This document shows positions 29,194 through 39,246 of a stretch of 64,000 nucleotides of DNA, one piece after another. The notes under the pieces were generated by a model. That model was given only the letters and a program-made list of their open reading frames with translations. It made no database searches and was not told the origin of the DNA. The translations under genes were made by a program, and so were the position numbers. The stretch comes from Streptococcus himalayensis (GTDB lineage: Bacteria > Bacillota > Bacilli > Lactobacillales > Streptococcaceae), in the NCBI RefSeq assembly GCF_001708305.1, contig NZ_CP016953.1, forward strand, positions 385,001 through 449,000. The letters run 5' to 3'. How positions within the stretch are numbered: the stretch's first letter is position 1; every line of letters starts with the position of its first letter.

Positions 29194-30069
29194 CTAAAAG
29201 TTGTATATCTCACGTAAGTAGCGTGTCTGCTTAGACAACTCCGTTTTCTGTTCAGAATGAGGATTAATCATCTCTTGAACCTCAAGCATGGAAGCAATCG
29301 TATCATCTGTCATAGCTTTAAGCGGTGAGTCTGATAAATTCTGCCGAAATTCAAATACGTTTTCCAACACCTGCAAGTGATGAGCAGCATTTTTCACCAA
29401 GGAAACTAGAGTCACACTTTGACCTTCTCGGCCAAATAAATACTGGTAAACATTTAAGGAAAGATAGAGCCAAGATGTGACATACTGCATGGGAAATAGG
29501 CTATATTCCACATCCACATAGTACATCCCTTCTGTCAGACGAAATTGATGTTCCTGCAACAGCGCAGTCTTATAGGTCAAACTATGCATGGGGAGGCGCT
29601 TAGTCGGCAGAACAGACTGCACAATCCTTGCCAAGGAGCTATCCACAGGCTGCTCGTGGATGGATTGCCCATAAGCAGGTATCCGTCTCGTAAAATCCGT
29701 CACAACCATATCGACCTCAATATCTCGCAAAGCGTCCAATAAAGCCTCAAAGGCAAGTCTATCCACCCAATCATCGCCATCTAAGACCTTGAAATAAGCG
29801 CCTTTAGCCTCAGCAATCCCACAATTGATAGCAGACCCATGACCACCATTTTCTTTAGAAATCAAGCGAATAGGAGCCCCAGAAAACTCCTCCATGCAGG
29901 CTTCGGTCATCTCTGCCGTAAGGTCAGTACTACCATCATTGATCACCAAAATCTCAAAATCTGCCCAATACCGCCCATCAATCGCCAGTAACGATTCAAT
30001 AGCTCGGGCAATATAGCGTTCCATATTATAAGCTGGAATGACTATTGTTAGTGTATATAGATGTTCCAT
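29194..30069 (-). CDS. Glycosyltransferase family 2
   Basis: The 291-residue enzyme has the GT-A fold start LTIVIPAYNMERYIARAIES, the nucleotide-binding INDGSTD, and the metal-binding DGDDW. It should transfer a sugar from a nucleotide donor to the growing repeat unit. The start at 30069 has GAGGAGG upstream. It lies 24 bases after glf and is the last gene of the operon; adjacency to glf makes a galactofuranosyltransferase possible but unproven. Confidence 0.85.
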   Translation of the reverse strand: MEHLYTLTIVIPAYNMERYIARAIESLLAIDGRYWADFEILVINDGSTDLTAEMTEACMEEFSGAPIRLISKENGGHGSAINCGIAEAKGAYFKVLDGDDWVDRLAFEALLDALRDIEVDMVVTDFTRRIPAYGQSIHEQPVDSSLARIVQSVLPTKRLPMHSLTYKTALLQEHQFRLTEGMYYVDVEYSLFPMQYVTSWLYLSLNVYQYLFGREGQSVTLVSLVKNAAHHLQVLENVFEFRQNLSDSPLKAMTDDTIASMLEVQEMINPHSEQKTELSKQTRYLREIYNF

Positions 30070-30093
30070 ACATCTCCTCCTCAATCTCCGAGT

Positions 30094-31230
30094 TTATCCG
30101 CGCTCGCTATGGATACCTCTAATCACTCCTAACTCACCTCTTACGCACTGCAAAGCTGCTGCAATCACCTGATGCATATCATAATAGCGATAATGCCCCA
30201 AGCGTCCACCGAAGATGACCTTATCTTGCTGTTCAGCTAGCTCTTTATAAGCCTTATACAAGTGATTATTACGATCGTTATTCACTGGATAGTAAGGCTC
30301 ATCCCCCCGTTTCCAAGTCTTAGAATACTCTCTCGTGATAATCGTCTTATCCTGCGTTCCAAACTCAAAATGCTTATGCTCGATAATTCGTGTATAAGGT
30401 GTTTCGCTATCTGTGTAGTTCACCACTGCATTGCCTTGGTAGTTTGGCATGTCAAGCGTCTCTGTTTCAAAATGAAGACTCCGATATTCCAACTCCCCTA
30501 GCTCATAATCAAAGAATTCATCAATCATCCCTGTAAAGACAACCTTGGGAAACGCTGCTAGATACGCTTCTTTATTGGCAAAGAAATCAACATTTACTTC
30601 CACATCAATATTCTCATGAGCAAGCATTTTCTCAACAATCTGTGTGTAACCGCCAATTGGAATTCCTTGATAAGTATCGTTAAAATAGTTATTATCATAG
30701 GTTAGGCGTACTGGCAAACGACGGATGATAAAGGCTGGTAAATCCTTACAAGACTTACCCCATTGCTTTTCTGTATAATCCTTAATCAGCTTTTCATAAA
30801 TATCTGTACCAACTAAAGAAATTGCCTGTTCTTCCAAGTTTTCTGGTGTCTTTCCGCCTAGAATCGCACGTTGCTCATCAATCTTGGCTTGTGCTTCTTC
30901 AGGCGTCACCACTCCCCAAAGTTTATGAAAGGTATTCATATTGAAGGGAAGATTGTAGATTTCTCCCTTATAGTTAGCAATTGGTGTGTTGGTATAGCGA
31001 TTAAACTCCGCAAATTGATTGACATAGTCCCATAACTCCTTATCAGAGGTATGAAAGATATGCGCACCATATTGATGTACGTGGATACCTTCTTCTTCCT
31101 TGGTAAAGATATTTCCAGCAATATGATGTCGCTTTTCAATCACCTTTACTTTTTTTCCTGCTAAAGCTGCTTCATGCGCAAATACTGCACCAAAAAGACC
31201 AGCTCCTACTACTAAGTAATCGTACTTCAT
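30094..31230 (-). CDS. glf: UDP-galactopyranose mutase
   Basis: This flavoenzyme interconverts UDP-galactopyranose and UDP-galactofuranose. The FAD-binding motif VVGAGLFGAVFAHEAA begins at residue 7, and IEKRHHIAGN and HQYGAHIFHTSD are family signatures. The start at 31230 (MKYDYLVVG) gives 378 residues and matches the family. It implies that the operon's glycan contains galactofuranose. Confidence 0.95.
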   Translation of the reverse strand: MKYDYLVVGAGLFGAVFAHEAALAGKKVKVIEKRHHIAGNIFTKEEEGIHVHQYGAHIFHTSDKELWDYVNQFAEFNRYTNTPIANYKGEIYNLPFNMNTFHKLWGVVTPEEAQAKIDEQRAILGGKTPENLEEQAISLVGTDIYEKLIKDYTEKQWGKSCKDLPAFIIRRLPVRLTYDNNYFNDTYQGIPIGGYTQIVEKMLAHENIDVEVNVDFFANKEAYLAAFPKVVFTGMIDEFFDYELGELEYRSLHFETETLDMPNYQGNAVVNYTDSETPYTRIIEHKHFEFGTQDKTIITREYSKTWKRGDEPYYPVNNDRNNHLYKAYKELAEQQDKVIFGGRLGHYRYYDMHQVIAAALQCVRGELGVIRGIHSERG

Positions 31231-31496
31231 CTCACATCTAATCTCTCTTAGCGTCAACAAATCATTGATTCTCAAAAATATAAAGCATTTACCATAGAAA
31301 GACAATCTATCTCACGATATAATCCAAAACGTCCTTGATAAATGGAGATTTTTATTCAAGTATAGAAATAAAAGATACTTTTACTATCAATACTCGTCAA
31401 ACATCTATCACAACCATCGTAAACAATTGGAGTTACGAATAAATTTAATTGATAAAATTATCAACAAAGAAGCAGGTTTTTAGCTTTGTAGAGAGC
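31231..31496. other. Intergenic region between wzx and glf
   Basis: About 265 AT-rich bases without a convincing gene. TTTAATTGATAAAATTATCA near 31450 is a dyad-rich stretch, and no strong promoter or terminator stands out. Confidence 0.5.
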
Positions 31497-33041
31497 CTAT
31501 GACAAACGTTTTTTAATCAGTCGTGTTCGGACAAAATCAACCCACCATCTTAGGGTTTTATTCTTGTGAAACACCACTAGTAGCAATACAGTCAAAGAGC
31601 TTCCTGCTACAATCGCTAATTGGAACCAGCCTAGGAAGCTAGAAGCAAACCAGCGCTGCGGAGCCATGAAATAAAGTCCGAACAGCGTCACAAAATAAAC
31701 CAGCCATTGCTGAATATTGATCCAAATATACTCCTTCATCGTCCGTTTTAAACCATATTTGAAAATAATATAGGGTTCAAACCAGGTATTGGTTAACAAA
31801 GTTGAGCAAATCGTTCCAACTAAAATTCCACTTACGCCCCATTTAAAAACCACTAGAAATAGCAAAGAGAAAACTAGGTTTAACACTGCTTCAACAATCG
31901 GTTTATAGCGAGACTCCCAATATAAACCATAAGCACTATAAAATATAAATCCTGAATAACGATAAGTTTGCATAAAGACATACATACTTAACAACAACAC
32001 AATTTGAGAAGACAGTAAATAGTCTTTTCCAATCCATAATGTGATAAAAGGATTGATCAACACAAAGATCAACAAAGAGCCTATAAAAGAGAGAGCAAAA
32101 TTCAAAAAATTGTAACGCTTAAAGACATCATAAATCTTTTCTGACGATGACGTATGGATTAAGTTTCCTACTGAAGCATTTTGAGAACTCATTAATTGCG
32201 AAAGTAACGAATCAAAAGCCTTTGTAATCATTGTATAATTCGAATAGAGTCCCACTGCTGCTACACTAATAAACGAGGACATCAAAATATTATCCGTACT
32301 AAATACAATAACAAACGAAATATTGGCAGCTAAATTCCCCAAAACATTCTTCTTTAAACTCTGTTTTTCCTCTTGAGTCAAAGGCGTAGCAACAACGTCC
32401 TTCATTGGGTAACGCTTTGTCACGATATAGGCAATGACAACGTTTGAGAGAATTTTCGACAGAATTGTGATACATAAAATCAAAATATAATGATGAGTGA
32501 GTGCCATCATTCCCCACTGTATGATCATTGTAAAAAGTAAAATGATAAATTCAATCCCTGAAATGATATACGTTTCTTGATGAACAATTAACAGACTTCG
32601 CTTATAAGCAAATAAAAGATAACCGATTACCGAATTAGCTAAAAATAGCAGATAAATCGCAATGACTTCTTGAGATAGACTCTCTACTTGTAAAATCGTT
32701 TTAAGAAAAGGTAAGATGACCAATCCTAAGGCAAAGATTACCAAGGCAATAAAACGATAAATTTTTTGATAAAGCTGCATATAGGCTGCTATCTTGCTGT
32801 GATCTTGTTTAGCAACAGGTTTATATAAGGCAAAGATAATGGAAGCCCCTACGCCTAGCTCTGCCAGAGAAAGCACTCCCAAAATACTTGAAAAGACCCC
32901 ATTTAAACCTAAATAATAGATTCCCAAAAAATGAATGAAGAGATTTCTATTGATAAATTGCAACAAAAAACCAAGCGGAAATAGCCACAAAGTAAACAAG
33001 GAGTTATATATTGCCTTTTGAGTTCTAGTTTTACTTGCCAT
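31497..33041 (-). CDS. wzx: Wzx-type flippase
   Basis: The 514-residue polytopic membrane protein has about 12-14 hydrophobic segments and the pattern of polysaccharide flippases (FLGIYYLGLNGVFSSILGVL, ELGVGASI). It should flip lipid-linked repeat units to the outer leaflet for Wzy. The start at 33041 (MASKTRTQKAIYNS) overlaps the GT8 gene upstream by 11 bases; an in-frame TTG four codons earlier is less likely. Confidence 0.9.
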   Translation of the reverse strand: MASKTRTQKAIYNSLFTLWLFPLGFLLQFINRNLFIHFLGIYYLGLNGVFSSILGVLSLAELGVGASIIFALYKPVAKQDHSKIAAYMQLYQKIYRFIALVIFALGLVILPFLKTILQVESLSQEVIAIYLLFLANSVIGYLLFAYKRSLLIVHQETYIISGIEFIILLFTMIIQWGMMALTHHYILILCITILSKILSNVVIAYIVTKRYPMKDVVATPLTQEEKQSLKKNVLGNLAANISFVIVFSTDNILMSSFISVAAVGLYSNYTMITKAFDSLLSQLMSSQNASVGNLIHTSSSEKIYDVFKRYNFLNFALSFIGSLLIFVLINPFITLWIGKDYLLSSQIVLLLSMYVFMQTYRYSGFIFYSAYGLYWESRYKPIVEAVLNLVFSLLFLVVFKWGVSGILVGTICSTLLTNTWFEPYIIFKYGLKRTMKEYIWINIQQWLVYFVTLFGLYFMAPQRWFASSFLGWFQLAIVAGSSLTVLLLVVFHKNKTLRWWVDFVRTRLIKKRLS

Positions 33042-33894
33042 ACGTTTCTTCAATTTCTTCCCAACTTAATCGCTGTACCTGATACCATTCGTCAGCAAAA
33101 GGAACGGTATAAGTATTTCGTAAATACTCTCGAAAAGATATCTTTCTTTTTAGCCATAATTTTAATCCATGTTTTATTCCTATGGCTTTATTAGAAAATG
33201 GTTTAGCAGCTGTTGTATAGTGAAGGATCCGCCCACGTATCATATCTTTTTCTTGTCTCATATCTGGTCTAGTCGCAGCAATTTGATAGTTGTAAGTTTC
33301 GTCCACTGCTAGCCAGTCATTTCTAAATAAAATATTTAGAACACTTTGGTCTGCATCTCGTAACTCCAGCGAAGAATCGCGATGCATCTTTAAGGCTTCT
33401 TTCAAAACCATTTTTTCGCGCCACTTTTTATTATTAACAAGCATAACTCCTGCATTAAATTCAGTTTTGTGGCGGTCAAATGCGACAATTGGATCTGCCA
33501 CTGCAGCCATGCCATAATTTGTCATGTCTAAATCATAGAATGATTGCAAGTCTCCAGTAACTATAATATCTGCATCAAGATACAAGACCTTCTCTTCATC
33601 CACCAATTCTGGGATATGATAGCGATAAAAAGTAGCTTCTGTAACATAATGATAGGTACGAAATTGCTCATACTCTTGAGAGCGAATCTCTTTATTATGA
33701 ATCACACTATCTAAGTGTCTCATATGATTATTTAAACGCTCAAACCATTCTGTCGGATAGTCCTTATTCAACAAGAAAAACTGTACTCCTTGATGATACT
33801 GTAAGACAGACTTCATCGTTACTTCGACCTGCTCATGCATGCGATAATCGGCAGCCATCACAATATTCATCCGATATTTTTTCTTTTCCTGCAT
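33031..33894 (-). CDS. Glycosyltransferase family 8 (second of a tandem pair)
   Basis: The 287-residue enzyme begins MQEKKKYRMNIVMAADY and carries the GT8 metal-binding motif in VLYLDADIIVTGDL. It aligns along its length with the gene upstream (33950): ATFYRYHIPEL and LYLD.DI.V.GDL are shared. GT8 members in streptococci commonly transfer Glc or Gal. It overlaps wzx. Divergence from its neighbour suggests an old duplication with different specificities. Confidence 0.85.
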   Translation of the reverse strand: MQEKKKYRMNIVMAADYRMHEQVEVTMKSVLQYHQGVQFFLLNKDYPTEWFERLNNHMRHLDSVIHNKEIRSQEYEQFRTYHYVTEATFYRYHIPELVDEEKVLYLDADIIVTGDLQSFYDLDMTNYGMAAVADPIVAFDRHKTEFNAGVMLVNNKKWREKMVLKEALKMHRDSSLELRDADQSVLNILFRNDWLAVDETYNYQIAATRPDMRQEKDMIRGRILHYTTAAKPFSNKAIGIKHGLKLWLKRKISFREYLRNTYTVPFADEWYQVQRLSWEEIEETYGK

Positions 33895-33949
33895 CTTTTC
33901 CCTTCTTTCCAAACTGACTAATAAATCGCATGACATGATGCAAACGATC

Positions 33950-34828
33950 TTATTTAGTTGTCTTTTTTGCTAACTCTTCCCACCTTACTTGACTTAATTG
34001 GTGCCATTCTTGTTCATACACTAGCTTGCTTCTATTTTTTAAGGCAACTTGCAATGGATACCTTTTATTTCTACCGCTTACATATGCGGTCACAACTTTG
34101 TAAATTCGCCCAATTCTTGCTTTGATTGTTTTCTTATACATAGCCCATGGTTTGATGGCCGTTGTGTAGTGGATAATGACTGTTTCAGACGGAATGGAGT
34201 ATCTCTTCAAATTAAAATTTCCACCAAATATTTGCATATTATATATTTCAGGTACTGGCATCCACTCATTTTTAAACAATTCATTCAACACATCTTGATC
34301 CGCAAAATTTAAAGTAGCATCCAACTTCTCATGAATACTTAGTGCACGATTTAAAACATTTTTTTCACGCCACCTACGATTGTTAATCAACAGTACACCG
34401 GCATTAAAATCATATTCGCGACCAAAATTTTCAGTTGCTGCAAGACCAACAGGTTCAATATCAAGGTCATACAAAGGAGATAAATCTCCCACTACTACTA
34501 TATCTGAATCCAAGTACAACACCTTATCTTCCTCAATTAGCTCTGGAATATGGTATCGGTAAAAGGTGGCTTCTGAAATGTGCTCAGCAGTATTAAAATG
34601 CTTGTATGCAATCGTTGAAACTTTCTTATCTATGATGCAAGACTCAAACGCAGCCAATTTCTCATTGATAGATAGAAACCATTCTTTTGGATAGTCCTGA
34701 TTGATTAAAAAAAATTGAATCCTCGTATGGTGTTGTAAAATCGATTTCAACACAGTTTCGACCTGAATTTTGTAATCATAGTCAGCAGCCATTACAATAT
34801 TCATTGCATACTTTTGAGTATTTGACAT
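33950..34828 (-). CDS. Glycosyltransferase family 8 (first of a tandem pair)
   Basis: The 292-residue protein starts MSNTQKYAMNIVMAADYDYK behind AGAGGAAA. The DSD in VLYLDSDIVVVGDL is the metal-binding site, and FNAGVLLINNRRWRE is a conserved GT8 stretch. It lies 136 bases after ugd and 55 bases before its paralogue. The acceptor and donor sugars cannot be told from sequence. Confidence 0.85.
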   Translation of the reverse strand: MSNTQKYAMNIVMAADYDYKIQVETVLKSILQHHTRIQFFLINQDYPKEWFLSINEKLAAFESCIIDKKVSTIAYKHFNTAEHISEATFYRYHIPELIEEDKVLYLDSDIVVVGDLSPLYDLDIEPVGLAATENFGREYDFNAGVLLINNRRWREKNVLNRALSIHEKLDATLNFADQDVLNELFKNEWMPVPEIYNMQIFGGNFNLKRYSIPSETVIIHYTTAIKPWAMYKKTIKARIGRIYKVVTAYVSGRNKRYPLQVALKNRSKLVYEQEWHQLSQVRWEELAKKTTK

Positions 34829-34964
34829 ATTTTCCTCTTATTTTTTACCCTAATTCTAATTTGAAAAATTCCTATCCCAATCAACTGTTGTCTATTTTTA
34901 CAAATAAAGCAACACTTGTTCTTACTATGGTTCCTCGTTTATTTAAACAAGATCGCAGCCAATT

Positions 34965-36173
34965 TCAATCTCTCTTGAAAATATCCCGCGTATAAACTTT
35001 TTCTTGGACATCGTCTAAAGATGAATCATAGCGGTTTGCAATAATGGCTTGAGATTGCTTTTTAAACTCAGCTAAGTCATTGACGACTTGACTTCCAAGG
35101 AAGAAGGTTTCATTTTCTAAGGTCGGCTCAAAGATAATCACCTTTGCACCTTTTCCTTTGATTCGTTTAATCACACCTTGAATGGAAGACTGTCTGAAAT
35201 TATCACTATTACTCTTCATCGTTAAGCGATACACACCAATCGTCAACTGCTCATTTTCGGGATTTCCAGCCAATTTCAAAACCTGCTCGGCAATGTAATC
35301 CTTACGAGTGCGATTACTATCTACAATCGCAGACATCATATTTTGTGGGACATCCTTATAATTGGCTAATAATTGTTTGGTATCTTTTGGCAAGCAGTAA
35401 CCACCGTAGCCAAATGAAGGGTTATTATAATGGTTTCCAATTCGTGGATCTAAGCCAACACCTTCAATAATAGCTTGCGTATCAAGTCCTTTGGTCTCCG
35501 CATAGGTATCTAATTCATTAAAATAAGACACCCGTAAAGCAAGATAGGTATTAGAAAACAGCTTAACAGCTTCTGCTTCTGTAAATCCCATCATCAAGGT
35601 TGGAACCTCGTCTTGGAGTGCGCCTTCTTGGAGAAGTCGAGCAAATGTCTCCGCACTTGCTTTTAACTGCTCATCTCCTAGATCCGTTCCTACAATGATC
35701 CGACTTGGGTAAAGATTATCATAAAGCGCCTTTGACTCACGTAGAAACTCTGGACTAAAAAGAATGCGATTGGTATTGTATTTTTTTCGAACACTGTCTG
35801 TAAAACCGACTGGAATCGTTGATTTAATCACAATAATCGCTGAATGATTGACTTGCAATACTTCTTCGATAACAGACTCCACTGCACTCGTATCAAAGAA
35901 ATTTAGTTGACTATCATAATTGGTAGGAGCTGCAATGATAACAAAGTCAGCCTCTTCATAGGCTGCTTTCCCATCTAAGGTCGCTGTCAAGTGCAACTCT
36001 TTTGTCTTTAAAAACTCCTCAATCTCCTTATCCTGAATCGGAGACTGCTTCTGATTGATCATCTCCACTTTCTCAGGAATAATATCAACAGCGGTTACTT
36101 GATGATGTTGTGATAATAAAACAGCTATTGACAGCCCAACATAGCCTGTCCCTGCTACTGCAATATTTTTCAT
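34965..36173 (-). CDS. ugd: UDP-glucose 6-dehydrogenase
   Basis: The enzyme oxidises UDP-glucose to UDP-glucuronate. The NAD-binding start [26 protein letters not shown], and the catalytic cysteine in [11 protein letters not shown] are present. The length of 402 residues is like HasB/Cap3A. The start at 36173 has AAGGAG upstream. The operon glycan therefore probably contains glucuronic acid or a sugar derived from it. Confidence 0.94.
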   Translation of the reverse strand: MKNIAVAGTGYVGLSIAVLLSQHHQVTAVDIIPEKVEMINQKQSPIQDKEIEEFLKTKELHLTATLDGKAAYEEADFVIIAAPTNYDSQLNFFDTSAVESVIEEVLQVNHSAIIVIKSTIPVGFTDSVRKKYNTNRILFSPEFLRESKALYDNLYPSRIIVGTDLGDEQLKASAETFARLLQEGALQDEVPTLMMGFTEAEAVKLFSNTYLALRVSYFNELDTYAETKGLDTQAIIEGVGLDPRIGNHYNNPSFGYGGYCLPKDTKQLLANYKDVPQNMMSAIVDSNRTRKDYIAEQVLKLAGNPENEQLTIGVYRLTMKSNSDNFRQSSIQGVIKRIKGKGAKVIIFEPTLENETFFLGSQVVNDLAEFKKQSQAIIANRYDSSLDDVQEKVYTRDIFKRD

Positions 36174-36242
36174 TTGACACTCCTTCATACTATGCGTAAG
36201 CAATTTTATGATGTTTTTAATTATTTGTGTTACAGTTTGTCA

Positions 36243-37136
36243 CTATTTTACCATATAACGAATGAATTGCTTATAGAAAGACAAGGATGTGCGTTTGAAT
36301 AAATGGGTTGTTAAAATATTTTTCAAGGCAGATTTAAAATGAACAAAATCCTTTGTTGCGTAATAATGAGGCGCAAGACGACAGGCGAAACGATATTCTA
36401 CTTCTTTTCTTTCCCGTTCTGAAAGCAAATCATAATGACTTCTACACAAGTCTCTTAATTTTTCTTCTCCAATGATGCGCTTTTCATGTCCCTGTCTACT
36501 AATTCTCTGACTTTCTTCATCGTGATAGATGGATAAAAATTCTGGTACTCGGTCTACTTCATATCCTGCCGCTAATAATTTCACAATGACCGTCGAATCT
36601 TGTTTACATGGCACATCGCTAAAGCAGCCTACTGAATCCAACGCTTCCTTTCGGCACATCCATTGAGAAGTTGCGGCTATACAGTCTAGCATCCCTTCAA
36701 AAACACATTTTCCTGTGTAGTCATAGGTATATTTGACTTCATGACCTTGACTATCGATGCTTAAACAATAACCATAGATTAAACCAACCTTGTCCGAACT
36801 GTTCTTAAAAAGTTCTAACTGCTTTTCAATCTTGATTGGTAGATATTCGTCATCATCATCTAAAAATGCAATGTAGTCTGCCTTGCTGTTTGCTATCCCG
36901 ACATTTCTTGCAACAGCACCACCAACATTGACTTCATTCACGATGAGTTTCAGGCGAGCATCCTTAATTCCCTCCACTAACTCTCTTACTTTAGCTTTCA
37001 AGTCAGTCTCTTTATTATCATCAACCACCAAAATTTCCATATTTTGATGCGTTTGATTTAGGACACTTTGAATGGCTCGTCGCAAGGTATCTGTCCTACC
37101 ATACGTCGTAATAACCACACTGACTAAATCATCCAC
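36243..37136 (-). CDS. Glycosyltransferase family 2
   Basis: The 297-residue enzyme has VSVVITTYGRTDTLRRAIQS, VVDDN and the DxD-like AFLDDDDEYL. The start is a GTG at 37136. Its first bases overlap the end of a 28-codon remnant of another GT2 gene (37129-37215). The C-terminal region is basic and may associate with the membrane. Confidence 0.85.
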   Translation of the reverse strand: MDDLVSVVITTYGRTDTLRRAIQSVLNQTHQNMEILVVDDNKETDLKAKVRELVEGIKDARLKLIVNEVNVGGAVARNVGIANSKADYIAFLDDDDEYLPIKIEKQLELFKNSSDKVGLIYGYCLSIDSQGHEVKYTYDYTGKCVFEGMLDCIAATSQWMCRKEALDSVGCFSDVPCKQDSTVIVKLLAAGYEVDRVPEFLSIYHDEESQRISRQGHEKRIIGEEKLRDLCRSHYDLLSERERKEVEYRFACRLAPHYYATKDFVHFKSALKNILTTHLFKRTSLSFYKQFIRYMVK

Positions 37137-37215
37137 GGTTTTCTCTCTCCCATTTTTCTAAATCATTTTCAACATGATAAACTGCTACGATCACACTAAT
37201 CAATTCATTCATCAT
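37129..37215 (-). pseudogene. Remnant of a GT2 glycosyltransferase gene
   Basis: A 28-codon frame with its own GAGGAAGAG ribosome-binding site encodes MMNELISVIVAVYHVENDLE and then degenerates to KWERENRG and a TGA. The first 20 residues are the start of a GT2 enzyme (ISVIVAVY.VENDLEK), but the rest of the gene is gone. The frame ends inside the start of the next, intact GT2 gene. It looks like the scar of a deletion between two glycosyltransferase genes. Confidence 0.7.
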
Positions 37216-37236
37216 TTTATCTCTTCCTCTCTCATC

Positions 37237-38106
37237 TCACTTAAATCTCTTTAAATAAACCATATAAGCTAATGGTCTTAATAACATTTTTTTAAATCTA
37301 TTTTTTTTCACTTGCATATTCGGAAGGGCTATTCGTAAAGCCTCTTTATTCAACGTAACCTTCAACATTTCTAAAAACTTATTCTTACCCACTAAGTTTT
37401 TAGAAATAAATTGCTCCCTCTCCTTAAAGAGTAAGAATGTCCCTTGCGGATTATTTTTCCACAAGGTAAAGATATTGCTGGTTAAACCACTAGCAAGGTA
37501 TTCAAAATAATACAGTTCTCTATTTATCGCCCTAAATTTCCCAATTTCTGAAAGAGCAATATAAAAAATTTCTTCGGATAAAAATGTCTCATTTGGATAA
37601 TGAGGAAATCGTACAGCTTTTACGCTAGCATTCTTGATAACAATAGCCGTTTCTATCGCTAGGCCATACTTTAATTTTATTTCAGGGATTGATACTTGTG
37701 TCACTTGCTCTGGCAACCAAGATGGTCTTTGACTAACAGGAGATTTAGGATAAACGAGTCCAACTTCCTCTTGCGACAAAGAATTTATATCTTTTAAGAT
37801 GAGGGAGACGGCTTCATCACTCAGCCAATCATCACTATCAACGACCATATGATAATCCGATTCAGCCATATAATCCAAAGCTAGGTTATAGGCAGTATGC
37901 TTTCCCCCATTTTCTTTTGGTAAATAAATGATATCAAACTGGCTAACTCCACTAAGACTTGCAATCCAATCTTGTGTTTGATCGCTGGACCCATCATCTA
38001 CTACTAGCCAACTAAACTCATGACAAGTCTGAGATTGTAAGGATTGATAAAGTTTTTTTAATTCCTGACACCGATTATAGGTAGGAGTTACAATATAAAA
38101 TTTCAC
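37237..38106 (-). CDS. Glycosyltransferase family 2
   Basis: The 289-residue protein starts MKFYIVTPTYNRCQELKKLY and has VVDDGSSDQTQDW and the DSDDW metal site. FLSEEIFYIAL in the middle is common in streptococcal capsule GT2 enzymes. The C-terminus is basic. It lies 36 bases after wzy. Confidence 0.85.
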   Translation of the reverse strand: MKFYIVTPTYNRCQELKKLYQSLQSQTCHEFSWLVVDDGSSDQTQDWIASLSGVSQFDIIYLPKENGGKHTAYNLALDYMAESDYHMVVDSDDWLSDEAVSLILKDINSLSQEEVGLVYPKSPVSQRPSWLPEQVTQVSIPEIKLKYGLAIETAIVIKNASVKAVRFPHYPNETFLSEEIFYIALSEIGKFRAINRELYYFEYLASGLTSNIFTLWKNNPQGTFLLFKEREQFISKNLVGKNKFLEMLKVTLNKEALRIALPNMQVKKNRFKKMLLRPLAYMVYLKRFK

Positions 38107-38142
38107 AGCTTCCTCACTTTATTTTTTTCAATTTTTAGTAGC

Positions 38143-39216
38143 CTATTGCAGATCGTCTAACTCTCGAAAATAGTACTTTGCAATGATAAATAGCGTAATA
38201 TTGAACAAGGTATTCATATAGAAGCTTTCTGTAAACAAGAGCAACGAAATCATCACTAATACAAAGTTTGTCGCTAAGCTCCCATAGTTTGCAGTAAATC
38301 GAGCTGTTTTATAATAGGCAAGGCTGACAATGATAGCAAGAATGACTCCGTACAACATCACAATCATAGAGTAACTATTATCAAAGAGAATACCTGTACC
38401 ATCATAATTTCTTCCAAATAGCGTTAGTGGATACTGAAACTGTAAATGAGTGTAATACAGTCGACCTGTTAAAAATATATCTAACTGTTGAACGATTACG
38501 CTCTTTCCTAATAATCGGGCTAACACCAAGGTGAGCCCTAGCAAGAAAAACTGAACGTACGGAACTACTATTTTCAACAATTTCAAAACAGGTTTCCATT
38601 GCAACGCATAATATCCTACGAATAGTAAACAAATCATATAAAAACCAGTCCTAGAGTAGGAATATGAAAAAATCAAAAAATTGCAAATCATTAAAAAGAA
38701 AACTTCTATCAATTTCAATCTTTCAAACTTCAAAAAAAGCCACAGTACGACAATCATAAAAAAGGAACTGTGAAAGAGATTAGGATGCCCAAAACCAAAT
38801 GAATAGCGGGAAATAAAGACTCCTTCGCGATAAAAAATGGCTTGTTTAGCTGGCAAGATGCCAACTACAGAAAGCAATACATTATAGAAAAAGCCGACAA
38901 GGCGGGAAATCAACATGGTCCAAAAGATTTTATTTAAACGAATGCCCTTACTTCCAACCACGAGCAAAAGAGAAAACAAAACCGTCTCTTTCTTTGTCAT
39001 CAGAAGACTCAAAACACCTATTAAAAACAGAGCTGCCAAGCCGATAAACTCATTTCTAGTCCATCTCTCTTTTACAGACTTCATGACAATCAATACCGTA
39101 CCAAATAGTAAGACCGCCACATATACCTTGTTATCACTAGAAATACCGATACCTTTGACAAAGCTTATCAATAGTAGGGGCAATAAATAGAGGATCTCAT
39201 TTTTTGTCAATCTCAA
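38143..39216 (-). CDS. wzy: Wzy-type polysaccharide polymerase
   Basis: The 357-residue protein has about ten hydrophobic segments and a large loop containing YREGVFISRYSFGFGHPN. The motif of aromatic, Gly and His residues there is frequent in EpsG/Wzy polymerases. It would join flipped repeat units outside the membrane. Sequence conservation in this family is low, so the call depends on topology and on the cluster having Wzx and the initiating transferase. Confidence 0.8.
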   Translation of the reverse strand: MRLTKNEILYLLPLLLISFVKGIGISSDNKVYVAVLLFGTVLIVMKSVKERWTRNEFIGLAALFLIGVLSLLMTKKETVLFSLLLVVGSKGIRLNKIFWTMLISRLVGFFYNVLLSVVGILPAKQAIFYREGVFISRYSFGFGHPNLFHSSFFMIVVLWLFLKFERLKLIEVFFLMICNFLIFSYSYSRTGFYMICLLFVGYYALQWKPVLKLLKIVVPYVQFFLLGLTLVLARLLGKSVIVQQLDIFLTGRLYYTHLQFQYPLTLFGRNYDGTGILFDNSYSMIVMLYGVILAIIVSLAYYKTARFTANYGSLATNFVLVMISLLLFTESFYMNTLFNITLFIIAKYYFRELDDLQ

Positions 39217-39246
39217 TCTGAACCCCTCCTTTCTTCGTCTTCTTTT

